Shown: piece by piece, positions 39,873-48,069 of the stretch
Layout: every line of letters starts with the position of its first letter
Position numbering within the stretch: position 1 is the first letter of the stretch
Virus record (IMG/VR): IMGVR_UViG_3300035664_000020
Span: 1-56,162 of that record
Origin: a virus
Strand: one strand, 5' to 3'
Length of the DNA: 56,162 bases
Position numbers and translations under genes: made by a program
The notes under the pieces: generated by a model
Databases searched by the model: none
Seen by the model: only the letters and a program-made list of their open reading frames with translations
Told to the model about the DNA's origin: nothing

Positions 39873-40388
39873 ATGATAACCAATGTTACCATGCCTAAGT
39901 TAATACCAGTAAAAACGGGAAATTTCGCCATTGTTGATGATGAGGACTTTGATGAGCTTTCAAAAAGAAATTGGTTTAACTACGGAAGTTGTGGACTGTA
40001 TGCAGCAACAAGCATCAATGGAGAAAATGTGATGATGCATCGGATTATCATGATGGCTGAAAAGCCTCTTATTGTTGATCATATCAACAATAACTCATTT
40101 GATAATCGCAGATCAAATTTAAGGATTTGTCTTGGCATGGAAAATAATATAAATGTGAGGAAAGCGTTGTCTGCAAAAAATGACCGGGTAACAACCAGTA
40201 AGTATAAGGGCGTTTCTTTTAGGGGAGACAGGCAAAGGTGGACGGCATATGTTGGCTCTGGAAAAGATAGAACATGCCTTGGATGCTTTTCTAGCCAAGA
40301 GGAGGCTGCTCTAGCTTATAATAAAGCCGCTCTAGCAAAATGGGGCGAATTTGCCAAATTAAATGTTATCAATGATGATGAATACTAG
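39873..40388 (+). CDS. HNH-AP2 homing endonuclease
   Basis: A 171-residue protein. HNH_3-type core with MMHRIIMMAEKPLIVDHINN then NSFDNRRSNLRICLGMENN. A C-terminal AP2/ERF-like DNA-binding domain follows (SKYKGVSFRGDRQRWTAYVG; LGCFSSQEEAALAYNKAALA). This is the classic phage homing endonuclease layout. It sits between two glycosyltransferase-like genes and overlaps the downstream start by 26 nt, as expected for a selfish insertion. Confidence 0.9.
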   Translation: MITNVTMPKLIPVKTGNFAIVDDEDFDELSKRNWFNYGSCGLYAATSINGENVMMHRIIMMAEKPLIVDHINNNSFDNRRSNLRICLGMENNINVRKALSAKNDRVTTSKYKGVSFRGDRQRWTAYVGSGKDRTCLGCFSSQEEAALAYNKAALAKWGEFAKLNVINDDEY

Positions 40389-41463
40389 GCCTAGATGCGT
40401 TACAAGTTCTGGTGATTTGGGTGACTGCGTGGCCTCCATGGCAACTATTTTTCACAAAAATGAACCGTGTTTTTATCTATTATTGGACGATGGAAAAACA
40501 AAAGGGATCATTAGTCGCGCTCACATCATTAGGCCATTGCTTGAGTCTCAGCCACTAATTGAGTCTGTTCGACCATGGAGAAATGAAGTGGTAGATTGGG
40601 CATCAGAAGGCTTCAGGCCAAGTTGGCATGACAGAAGACGTAATCTTGCTACCTGCCATGCTCAGCATGCTCTTGACACGCACTTCATCGACACGCTACC
40701 AGACATGAGCAAGCCGTGGCTGACAGTTGAGCAAAACAAGAAGTTCAACGGCCTCATAGTCATCAATCGCAGTCCTCGCTACAATAATCCACATTTTCCA
40801 TGGAGAGAGGTAGTTGAACACTATGGAAATCTTTTGTGCTTCATTGGATTGCCGCAGGAGCACGCTGATTTTGAGTATCATTTTGGCAAGGTTCGCTACA
40901 TCGTCACACACGATATGCTGGAAGTTGCACAGGCGATTGCCGGAAGTGAGTTGTTTATTGGCAACCAAAGCTCGTGCATGACAATTGCCGAAGGATTGAA
41001 GCACCCTCGAATTCTTGAGGGATCACTCATCATTCCAGACTGCATTTATCCAAAAGCGCATAACGCTCAGTATGTCTTTGATGGAACGGTTACTCTTCCA
41101 TCCGTTGCTCATGTTCCAGCAAAAAACCTCAAGTCTAACGCCATTCATTGGTCAAACTTCGACACAACGATTGTGCCAAAAGTTGGACGGGGATATGGTT
41201 GGATCTATGACCATGGCAGCATTCGGATTCAAGAGGGCACCGTGAGAAAAACAGCATTCAAGGTATCCAAGCTGCTTGGAATTAGCCATGAGCAAGCCGA
41301 AGCAGAAGTTGTTAAGGCTACCGTTAAAGCTGCGCCAAACTCTTTCAGTGGCAATCTACGCATGTCAAACATGACTGCCGCGATGGATGCCCTTCGTGAG
41401 AATGGCTACACAGATCATCCAATCTTTACTCTAACGAGTGGAAATATTGGAGATTTGCTTTGA
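40363..41463 (+). CDS. GT9/GT-B-like glycosyltransferase
   Basis: A 366-residue protein. Several in-frame ATGs (40363, 40372, 40375, 40378) make the start uncertain; 40378 (MNTRPRCVTSSGDLGDC) would reduce overlap with the endonuclease. The pattern LIVINRSPRYNNPHFPW, then CFIGLPQEHADFEYHFG and SELFIGNQSSCMTIAEGLKH, matches GT-B heptosyltransferase-like (GT9) C-terminal domains. Likely transfers sugar to a phage or host acceptor. A ~100-residue helical C-terminal extension has no assignment. Confidence 0.75.
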   Translation: MLSMMMNTRPRCVTSSGDLGDCVASMATIFHKNEPCFYLLLDDGKTKGIISRAHIIRPLLESQPLIESVRPWRNEVVDWASEGFRPSWHDRRRNLATCHAQHALDTHFIDTLPDMSKPWLTVEQNKKFNGLIVINRSPRYNNPHFPWREVVEHYGNLLCFIGLPQEHADFEYHFGKVRYIVTHDMLEVAQAIAGSELFIGNQSSCMTIAEGLKHPRILEGSLIIPDCIYPKAHNAQYVFDGTVTLPSVAHVPAKNLKSNAIHWSNFDTTIVPKVGRGYGWIYDHGSIRIQEGTVRKTAFKVSKLLGISHEQAEAEVVKATVKAAPNSFSGNLRMSNMTAAMDALRENGYTDHPIFTLTSGNIGDLL

Positions 41464-41511
41464 AATTCTATTTGACCACTTTCAATCAAACCCTTATAAC
41501 CAAGAAATCTT

Positions 41512-42558
41512 ATGCTCTTAGCTATTCCTGTTAGTGCCAGTGACGCCAAAAACCTGCCCCATACGGCGGAAATCTTCAAGAAGTTCGGTCCTTATGCTGG
41601 TTTCCAGTGTGCAATCTTTGCCCGCTTAGAAATTGAAAATGAAGCTCGCGTGTTTGCTGAGCAGATTAAGCCTTTATTCTCCAACCTAGACATTCACATT
41701 ATCGACTTCCACTCCAATGGAGCTACGGAAGCTGCCGCTAAGCATTTCCGCGCTGTTGCTCAGACGGTAAGTGAGAAATATACCGCTGGACCTTGGTACT
41801 TCTATGAGTTGGATAATACGCCAATTCAAATTGGCTGGCTGAGTAAACTCCAACGTGAGCATCACGAATCTGGTAAGGCTCACATGGGGGCAATCGTTCC
41901 AACCCGTGGATTTTCTATCATGCAGGACGGATCACTCAAGCCGTCATTTGGCGATCCTCACATGGTTGGCACCGGCATCTACCATCATGCAATGGGCGCT
42001 CTTTCGCCAAACATTGGTCAACTTGACCGCTCTATGCCTTGGGCTGGTCCGCTTGAGCCTTTTGACATCCGACTTCGCTATGAGGTTGTTCCACACGCTC
42101 ACAATACGATTCTCATCCAGCACAACTGGAACACGGGCAACTACCGCGTAGAAAATGGACAAATTGTCTGTGATGATCTTTCTGGTGACGTGAACCTTAG
42201 CCATGCCAAGCCTTATGACGGTCACGCAGTAGTCGTTCACGGTTGCAAAGATGGAAGTCTCGCGAAACTGGTTTTGGCTGACAAGATCACCACTAAGGCT
42301 TCCGAAGCTAATAAGGTTGAACCAAAAACGGTGGTTGAAGAACCTAAAAGCCTCACTGGACAAGAAGGCCAGCTTCCATCTGTTGGATTCCTCGCCTTCC
42401 GCATCAAAGGAGTTGTGGAGGCCAGTAAGGATCGCCTGACAGCCAAGAAGATTGCAGAGCAACTCGGCGTTAAGATTGAAGAGATCGTTTCCGCATGTTC
42501 CGAAACTGGAAGTGGATTGAAGGTTGCGGGACCGCCTAAATGGGTTAGCCTCGCATAA
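41512..42558 (+). CDS. Glycosyltransferase-like protein with C-terminal winged-helix-like domain
   Basis: A 348-residue protein. Residues ~1-230 look GT-A-like: LLAIPVSASDAKNLPHTAEI, WYFYELDNTPIQIGWLSKLQ (DxD-type ELD), and HNTILIQHNWNTGNYR. A Lys/Glu/Pro-rich linker (~265-290) leads to ~55 residues that read as a helix-turn-helix (LTAKKIAEQLGVKIEEIVSA, then a beta hairpin to WVSLA). The combination is unusual. It ends 2 nt before the portal gene, so expression is linked to virion assembly. Confidence 0.65.
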   Translation: MLLAIPVSASDAKNLPHTAEIFKKFGPYAGFQCAIFARLEIENEARVFAEQIKPLFSNLDIHIIDFHSNGATEAAAKHFRAVAQTVSEKYTAGPWYFYELDNTPIQIGWLSKLQREHHESGKAHMGAIVPTRGFSIMQDGSLKPSFGDPHMVGTGIYHHAMGALSPNIGQLDRSMPWAGPLEPFDIRLRYEVVPHAHNTILIQHNWNTGNYRVENGQIVCDDLSGDVNLSHAKPYDGHAVVVHGCKDGSLAKLVLADKITTKASEANKVEPKTVVEEPKSLTGQEGQLPSVGFLAFRIKGVVEASKDRLTAKKIAEQLGVKIEEIVSACSETGSGLKVAGPPKWVSLA

Positions 42559-42560
42559 TT

Positions 42561-44837
42561 ATGGCTGATTCCACAAATACCCTTGAGTCTTATAATCCTC
42601 CCGTCGTAGATGACCGGGGCAAATTCCTTGACGAGCGAATCAAGGATGTTGGCGCTGCTCGAAGCCTTTGGTTCCGACTTCAACAGGCTGATTTGAAGTC
42701 GAATCAGCAGATGGCAAAGGTTCAAGCAATGGTGGATGGCGCTCCTCCATTAGACCAAATGCAGCTTGCCAAGCAGGGTCTAGCCTACATGTCCAACTTC
42801 AATCCAGGCGATGCCAAAGCCGTTCTGGATACATCTCTTGCTGCATTCTATGACCTCATCTCTGGCACCGAAAGCCTGATTGACCTTCGCACTAAATATG
42901 GTTCCGAACAGGAGCGTCAAGAATGGTCGCAGAAGATGAGCCTGAATATGAGCCGCGTCATTCGTCGCTGGCCTCAGTTCAACTTCAAGTACAGCTACAT
43001 TCCGCACTACATGGTTCTCCACGGTGTTGGTATTGCTTACTTCCAAGACCCTCTCAATTGGGAATGGGACGTGACGAATCTTGCCTACTTCAAGATTCCA
43101 CGTCAGACACGCGCTAACGAAGCTGAAATCCAATACGCCTGTCTCAAGAAGCTGGAGAATCCTGCTGATTTGATGAAGTACATCAACATGGGCGAGATTG
43201 CTGATGAGCAAGGATGGGATCGCGATCAACTCAAGAAGGCAATCATGAACGCCTCTGAGCAGATTCCAGACATGCTCAACTGGATGGAATGGGAAGCTCG
43301 CTGGAAAGACAACGACATCACCTATGGCGAGACGAGTCCGTCTATCTCTGTGATTTACATGTGGGTGCAGGAGCTTGATGGGAGCTACTCCATGTATGCT
43401 TTTGCCGAGAATGGCTACCCGATTACCGATGGAGTTCCTGAGAACTTCCTCTTTAAGCGTCGTCACCTTTATCGCAATGCTAGCGAAGCATTTACCTTCT
43501 TCACTCGCGGTATCGGCACCAATGGTAATTATCATGGCATTCGCGGCCTTGGCTCTGACATGTTCAATGCTTTCCAGCAGTTGATGCGCTTGGAAAACAA
43601 GAAAGTGGATGTCGCACAAACCGCTGGCCCACACTGGCAGGTTGAAAGCGAAGAGGCAGTCGAAAACTTCCGCATCGTTCCGTATGGCGCTGGCTACCTT
43701 GTGACTCCTGGAGCAAACTTCGTCCAGGTTCAGCAGCCAAATATCATCCAGAACATTGAGCCAGCCGTTCAAAGTCTGCGTCAGACTTTCTACAACAACA
43801 TTGCTCAATACACGAGCAGCAAAACGCTCGATACCGGCAGGGAGCTTTCTAAGTTTGAGGCGATGAGCCGCATGGAGATGGCATCTCAGCTTTCTGTGAC
43901 TTCCATCAACCTGTTCATGCAGCCGTTTGATCGACTGATGAACGAAGTTGGTCGTCGTTTCTTCCGTCCAGGATACCAACGTGGTGAGCCTGGAGGAGAG
44001 GAAGTTTGGCAGTTCCGCCAAATGTGCCTTGAAGATGGTATTCCAGAAGAGGCATTGAAGAACATGGACTTGCGCTACACGCGAGCCAGCCGCTCCATTG
44101 GCTTCGGTAGTCCTTCCGCACGTCGCTTGGCATACGAGAACCTGATGCCAATGTATCCGTATTACGATGAATACGGCAAGCAGACTCTCATCCGCAACTT
44201 CACTGGCGCTATCGCTGGCTGGCAGATGGCTGATGAGCTTACAACTCCTGCTGGAGCCAATCAGCGCCCACCGATTGATGCCGCTATTGCCGATGCTCAG
44301 AATGCAATTCTTGCTCAAGGCGCTACTCAAGCAATCCTGCCAAACGAGAACAAGAGCGTTCATTTGCAGACTCACATTGCCAAACTGACTGAGTTTTATC
44401 AGCAGTTTGACCAAGCAGGTCAGAATCCTGAGATGTACGCTCAGATTGTTCCGCCAATGTCAAACATCTTTGATCATGCTGCTCAGACTCTTGAGCAGTT
44501 CACTGGTCCAGAAGCTCCTCAATTCCGTCAGCAACTTCAACAGTTCAATGAGATCATTGTCAATGGCTCGCGACATTTACAGAAACAGCAGGCGATGGAG
44601 GCGGAGGCATCTGGTCAACCTCAAGAAGATCAAGGACCGTCTGAGATTGAAATGAAGATGGCTGAGTGGCGTGCAAAAATGGATCAACGAGCCGAGGAGT
44701 TCCGCATGAAAATGGAACAACGCCAAGCTGATGCTGCTCAAGCTCGCGCTCTAAAAGATACCGCTGCCGCTGCCGCTATTGCCTTGAAGGGCGCTTCATA
44801 TCAAGCGCAACAGGCATCCATTAGAAGTTCTCTATGA
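42561..44837 (+). CDS. Portal protein
   Basis: A 758-residue protein, in the size range of podovirus-type portals. N-terminal ERIKDVGAARSLWFRLQQAD, then a long alpha/beta body (FNFKYSYIPHYMVLHGVGIA; ENKKVDVAQTAGPHWQV; NPNIIQ-type wing region) and an extended helical C-terminal barrel rich in Gln/Ala/Glu (EMKMAEWRAKMDQRAEEFRM). It should form the dodecameric DNA channel at the capsid vertex. The following gene overlaps by 4 nt, then scaffold and capsid, the standard head order. Assignment rests on context and architecture. Confidence 0.75.
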   Translation: MADSTNTLESYNPPVVDDRGKFLDERIKDVGAARSLWFRLQQADLKSNQQMAKVQAMVDGAPPLDQMQLAKQGLAYMSNFNPGDAKAVLDTSLAAFYDLISGTESLIDLRTKYGSEQERQEWSQKMSLNMSRVIRRWPQFNFKYSYIPHYMVLHGVGIAYFQDPLNWEWDVTNLAYFKIPRQTRANEAEIQYACLKKLENPADLMKYINMGEIADEQGWDRDQLKKAIMNASEQIPDMLNWMEWEARWKDNDITYGETSPSISVIYMWVQELDGSYSMYAFAENGYPITDGVPENFLFKRRHLYRNASEAFTFFTRGIGTNGNYHGIRGLGSDMFNAFQQLMRLENKKVDVAQTAGPHWQVESEEAVENFRIVPYGAGYLVTPGANFVQVQQPNIIQNIEPAVQSLRQTFYNNIAQYTSSKTLDTGRELSKFEAMSRMEMASQLSVTSINLFMQPFDRLMNEVGRRFFRPGYQRGEPGGEEVWQFRQMCLEDGIPEEALKNMDLRYTRASRSIGFGSPSARRLAYENLMPMYPYYDEYGKQTLIRNFTGAIAGWQMADELTTPAGANQRPPIDAAIADAQNAILAQGATQAILPNENKSVHLQTHIAKLTEFYQQFDQAGQNPEMYAQIVPPMSNIFDHAAQTLEQFTGPEAPQFRQQLQQFNEIIVNGSRHLQKQQAMEAEASGQPQEDQGPSEIEMKMAEWRAKMDQRAEEFRMKMEQRQADAAQARALKDTAAAAAIALKGASYQAQQASIRSSL

Positions 44838-45187
44838 TACCAGCAAATACACAAAAAACGAGACTTGAAAAATTCAGAGATGGAGATGGTCCTGGGCGTC
44901 TTGCTACGCTGCTCAAAGACCCAGTGATGATTGAAGCTCTAGCGATTATTGAAGAAAAAACCGAGCCTAACGATTCGATTCTGACTGGCCTTGTTCGCGA
45001 CTACAAAGCAGAAGCTCCTATGGTTATCTCTATGATCCATGCCGGACAGGCTGGCATTCGTCGCACGTTGCGATTGTTGAAAGCGTTGGCATTTAGACCT
45101 CAAGCTGACAACCAACACATGGACGCATTCACTCTTGAAGCGTACAGCCACATTGACGAAAAATATCTCGAACAGACCCATCAGTAA
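44834..45187 (+). CDS. Hypothetical head-region protein
   Basis: A 117-residue helical protein coupled to the portal gene (ATGA). LARLLKD-like start (GRLATLLKDPVMIEALAIIE) and GIRRTLRLLKALAFRP. Its place between portal and scaffold suggests a head-assembly or minor head protein. No family recognised. Confidence 0.5.
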   Translation: MIPANTQKTRLEKFRDGDGPGRLATLLKDPVMIEALAIIEEKTEPNDSILTGLVRDYKAEAPMVISMIHAGQAGIRRTLRLLKALAFRPQADNQHMDAFTLEAYSHIDEKYLEQTHQ

Positions 45188-45192
45188 AATAT

Positions 45193-46353
45193 ATGGACAC
45201 CGAAAACACACAGCCACCAGAATACGACGCAACAGCAGAAGCTCAAGCCATGTGGGATCGCGCCCAATCGTTCCTTCCTACAGAGAACGAAGCCAAGGTT
45301 GAGGAGAAAGTTGCACCCACTGATCCAGAGCCATCCAAGGATGATGTGAAGCGTGATGAGCCTGGTGAAAAGATCGAGGAAGTCACTGAAAACGATCTTC
45401 CAAAAGGATCTAAAGCTACTCCTGAAGCCATTTCCACATGGAAGGACATGAAGGCTGAGCTGAAACAGCTTCGTGAAGAACGCGACAGCTTGAAGAATAC
45501 GCTTCCTGAAAAGGACAAGACTGTTCAAGAGAAGATGATCGAAATCGAAGAGATGCGGAAGAAGATTGCCGAGTTTGAGGGCAAGGATATTTCCGCATAC
45601 GAGAGGCGTATTTCCGAGATGGAGTCGAAACTTGGTGAGCATGAACAGTTTCGCTCTATCCACGATGTTCAGAACTCCACCGCCTACTATGAGTCCATCC
45701 TCGAACCTGCTGCCGCTATTGGTCAGGCAATTGAAGTGCTGGCAGGCGCAAATGACGTTGATGCAAAGACGCTTCAGGGCGTTTTGGAGATTAGCGATCC
45801 TATTGAGCAGCGTAAAAAACTGCGTGAAGTGACTGAAGGTTGGCACCCAACAGATGCCGCTGAACTCATGGAGCATGCTCGCAATACTCAGTCGCTTCTC
45901 AGGAAGTCGTCCGACATGCTTGAGAATGCCGACAGGGCTAAGCAAGAGCTTTCATTCATGGAGCAAGAGAAAGCTCGCAGAGCCAAAGAGGATGAAGACA
46001 AGCAATTCTCGTCTGCTACCGAAGCTGCAAATAAGCTGCTCCAAGAGAAGATTCCTTTTCTCAAAGATAACAAAGATCTCATGGAGGCAGTCTCAAAGGC
46101 TGAGATCAGAAAAGACCCTGCTAGCATGGCTGTAGCAGCGCGTGCAAGCGTGATTCTTCCACATTTGTTGCGTCAGCTTGACGAGCGTAATGCCAAGATT
46201 TCCGAACTTGAGACTTCGCTAAAGTCACGCATTGCAGCTTCACCGCGTCCTTCTAGCACTTCTACGCCTGCGAGCACGAGCGATAACCTGCCTACTGGCT
46301 ACGACATGGATTCGATTATGGCTCGATTCCAAGCGCACCAGCGGCAAGGGTGA
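45193..46353 (+). CDS. Putative capsid scaffold protein
   Basis: A 386-residue, acidic, helical protein. Coiled coils at ~75-150 (TWKDMKAELKQLREERDSLK; EKMIEIEEMRKKIAEFEGKD) and ~230-320. Its position (portal, small protein, this gene, then capsid), acidic charge and coiled coils fit scaffolding proteins that template the procapsid and are removed. The C-terminal Ser/Thr/Pro stretch with a short helix could be the capsid-binding tip. A 1.7-kb island separates it from the capsid gene. Confidence 0.7.
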   Translation: MDTENTQPPEYDATAEAQAMWDRAQSFLPTENEAKVEEKVAPTDPEPSKDDVKRDEPGEKIEEVTENDLPKGSKATPEAISTWKDMKAELKQLREERDSLKNTLPEKDKTVQEKMIEIEEMRKKIAEFEGKDISAYERRISEMESKLGEHEQFRSIHDVQNSTAYYESILEPAAAIGQAIEVLAGANDVDAKTLQGVLEISDPIEQRKKLREVTEGWHPTDAAELMEHARNTQSLLRKSSDMLENADRAKQELSFMEQEKARRAKEDEDKQFSSATEAANKLLQEKIPFLKDNKDLMEAVSKAEIRKDPASMAVAARASVILPHLLRQLDERNAKISELETSLKSRIAASPRPSSTSTPASTSDNLPTGYDMDSIMARFQAHQRQG

Positions 46354-46356
46354 TGC

Positions 46357-46656
46357 TCATGGCATAATAATCAACGGTGCATCGTCAGGTTTAACTTCCT
46401 GATTTTGCTTGTTGAGAATATGAAGGTCTTCAATAGTTGCCCTTTTCTTGAAGTCGCGCACCTGAAGAAGCGCCTGCGTGATTCGCTGCATCATGCCAAC
46501 GAATGGCTCATGCTCGTCTTCTGACTCAAATACGGGAGATTTGAAGCCTGCCACTTGGCCTGTTTTGTCGTCGCCAATAACGAGTTGTGCCTCAAAACGG
46601 GAGTTTGAGCCGACTGGCAGTTGGTCGATGCGGATGTAGATGGATGGGGTTGTCAT
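46357..46656 (-). CDS. Antisense-oriented hypothetical protein in capsid region
   Basis: A 99-residue protein on the minus strand within an otherwise plus-strand late region. It starts at 46656 with leader CCTATATG. MTTPSIYIRIDQLPVGSNSR, then FEAQLVIGDDKTGQVAG and a helix (FVGMMQRITQALLQVRDFKK), a compact alpha/beta fold. It ends 3 nt from the scaffold stop (convergent). A strong hairpin (46675-46706) lies in its 5' leader. The opposite orientation suggests its own promoter and separate acquisition. Confidence 0.55.
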   Translation of the reverse strand: MTTPSIYIRIDQLPVGSNSRFEAQLVIGDDKTGQVAGFKSPVFESEDEHEPFVGMMQRITQALLQVRDFKKRATIEDLHILNKQNQEVKPDDAPLIIMP

Positions 46657-46674
46657 ATAGGATTGAAATTGGCA

Positions 46675-46706
46675 ACGCCGTGGGAGCAACCAACTCGCCA
46701 CGGCGT
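46675..46706. repeat. Strong hairpin in island (9+3 bp)
   Basis: ACGCCGTGG (46675-46683) / CCACGGCGT (46698-46706), with GAG/CTC extending inside past a single bulged G: about 12 bp with a 7-nt loop. It lies 18 nt before the minus-strand gene's ATG, in its leader, and about 320 nt after the scaffold stop. No U-run on either side, so a regulatory or RNA-processing structure is more likely than a terminator. Confidence 0.55.
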
Positions 46707-46818
46707 CTGGCACTAGGGACACATGAAAACAAAACCTTGTGCGTGAGAAAACATCGCAGATGGATTTGGATTCGTCAAGAACCTCTTGAAGAGAGAGCGA
46801 TCCTGGGTTAAAAAAGCA

Positions 46819-46849
46819 ATGCCGCTGGAATTGGCGTTCCGAGCGGCAT
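46819..46849. repeat. Second strong hairpin in island (8+4 bp), possible minus-strand terminator
   Basis: ATGCCGCT (46819-46826) / AGCGGCAT (46842-46849), with GGAA/TTCC inside and one bulged G in the same relative place as the 46675 hairpin. On the minus strand it is followed by TGCTTTTTTAACC, so it could terminate minus-strand transcription. It is 27 nt before the HNH gene start on the plus strand. Confidence 0.55.
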
Positions 46850-46876
46850 CTATCAACACAACTAAAAGAACTAGTC

Positions 46877-47803
46877 ATGCAGAATGAAATTATTATCACC
46901 GACGTGGCCGATAAGGTCAAGAAGAAGCGTTGGGACACCCGCGAAGATGGTAAGGTCTTTTGGGGAATGAGAGGAGATGGCCGTGAAATATGGCTACCAG
47001 TGGAAACCGCCAAGAAGCGGCAGGCAGATTCAGATCGTCGCAATGACGAGTACAGAAAACGCAAGTTGGCAAAATCTGTTAAACCGGAGAATCCTCGGAA
47101 ACGCGGGGAGACGCGAGATGACGGAATGATCTTTTTCTCGTATTCCAATGTCGGCAGTGAGGTTTGGGTGACTACTGACGAGTTTAAGCGACGTTGTGAT
47201 AAACAGACTCAGGCCAGAAAGAGGTATGCCAAGGATAATGTAGAGGCTGAGAGGTTGAGAGCAAAGAAATGGCAGGAGGAGAATCCTGAAAAATTTAAGG
47301 CGTCTCATCGAGCCAGCAGGGAGAAACATAGGGAGAAGCGCCTTCAGATGACTCGTGATTGGAGGGAGAGGAACAAGGAGCACTTGAGAGCGTATTATGA
47401 AACGAACAAAGATCGAAGCCGGAAGAATCTCAGGAGATGGGTAAAGGCTCGATATGCTTCTGATCCAAAATATGCACTGATCAGCAAGGTGCGCCGATTA
47501 ACGTTATATGCTATTTCTCGTTTTGGATTTAAGAAGAACTGCAAAACTTCTATTATTCTTGGTTGTGATTGGGAAACCCTCCAAGCTCATATTGAGTCAC
47601 AATTTTATGACGGAATGACGTGGGAATCATTTCAAGAGAAGAATTATACCGGAACCTCAATGGTTGAGATTGATCATATCATTCCAATTTCTTCCGCAAA
47701 AACGGAAGAGGATGTGATAAGACTTGCTCATTTTTCCAATTTGCAACCAATGTGGTGGTGGGAAAATAGAGAGAAAAGGGATAAAATGCCCCACTCCGTA
47801 TAA
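46877..47803 (+). CDS. HNH endonuclease with N-terminal DTREDGKxFW repeats
   Basis: A 308-residue protein. Two N-terminal repeats (KKRWDTREDGKVFWGMRGDG and RKRGETRDDGMIFFSYSNVG) probably bind DNA or zinc-free nucleic acid. A long Arg/Glu-rich helix (~95-190) follows. The C-terminal nuclease shows MVEIDHIIPISSAKTEEDVI then HFSNLQPMWWWENREK, an HNH pattern (DHI...N...N). Probably a homing endonuclease; its location between scaffold and capsid is a typical mobile-endonuclease site in essential genes. Confidence 0.82.
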   Translation: MQNEIIITDVADKVKKKRWDTREDGKVFWGMRGDGREIWLPVETAKKRQADSDRRNDEYRKRKLAKSVKPENPRKRGETRDDGMIFFSYSNVGSEVWVTTDEFKRRCDKQTQARKRYAKDNVEAERLRAKKWQEENPEKFKASHRASREKHREKRLQMTRDWRERNKEHLRAYYETNKDRSRKNLRRWVKARYASDPKYALISKVRRLTLYAISRFGFKKNCKTSIILGCDWETLQAHIESQFYDGMTWESFQEKNYTGTSMVEIDHIIPISSAKTEEDVIRLAHFSNLQPMWWWENREKRDKMPHSV

Positions 47804-47829
47804 TTTCAGTAAAATAATCTTGACTGTTG

Positions 47830-47942
47830 AGCTTATGGTGACATCATCGCCATGAGCTAAAAAGCGTGTATCAACGCTCCTAGGAGGCTCTCTAGGTGAA
47901 ATGGTGACTGAGCGCCCTACACGGGGCAAACCCAGCAATGGG
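47830..47942 (+). ncRNA. Candidate structured RNA / 5' leader of capsid gene
   Basis: The 266-nt gap between HNH and capsid genes begins with consecutive potential stems: 12-bp stem 47830-47841/47847-47858 (with two G-U pairs); AGCGT/ACGCT 47863-47878; CCTA-GAG/CTC-TAGG with a bulged G, 47879-47896; GCCC/GGGC 47914-47927; and CCCA-GCAA-TGGG with a GNRA tetraloop, 47931-47942. GGCATTCC occurs twice further on. This density suggests a folded RNA: a capsid leader, a mobile-element remnant or a separate small RNA. I found no group I intron core. Confidence 0.45.
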
Positions 47943-48069
47943 GCATTCCAGGCTCAAGAATGGAAGCAGAACAAGTGTCGTGGCATTCCGCTACGATCTA
48001 TTTCGTTCAAACAAGCAACCCGTTCCAACACCCGCCTAATAGGCAAAACAACTAAACTCACTTAAGATT

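Noticed and set aside
42780-44414. 544-residue antisense ORF opposite the portal gene
   Set aside because: It mirrors the portal's codon pattern, has no ribosome site or recognisable motif, and would lie antisense to an essential late gene. Treated as a shadow frame.
45181-45945. 254-residue antisense ORF opposite the scaffold gene
   Set aside because: Leu/Phe-rich reverse reading of a Glu/Lys-rich coiled coil, a common artefact.
47804-48069. Group I intron at the HNH-capsid junction
   Set aside because: Stems are present, but I see no recognisable P3-P7 core or exon-guide pairing, and the capsid frame is not interrupted. Kept only as a structured RNA candidate.
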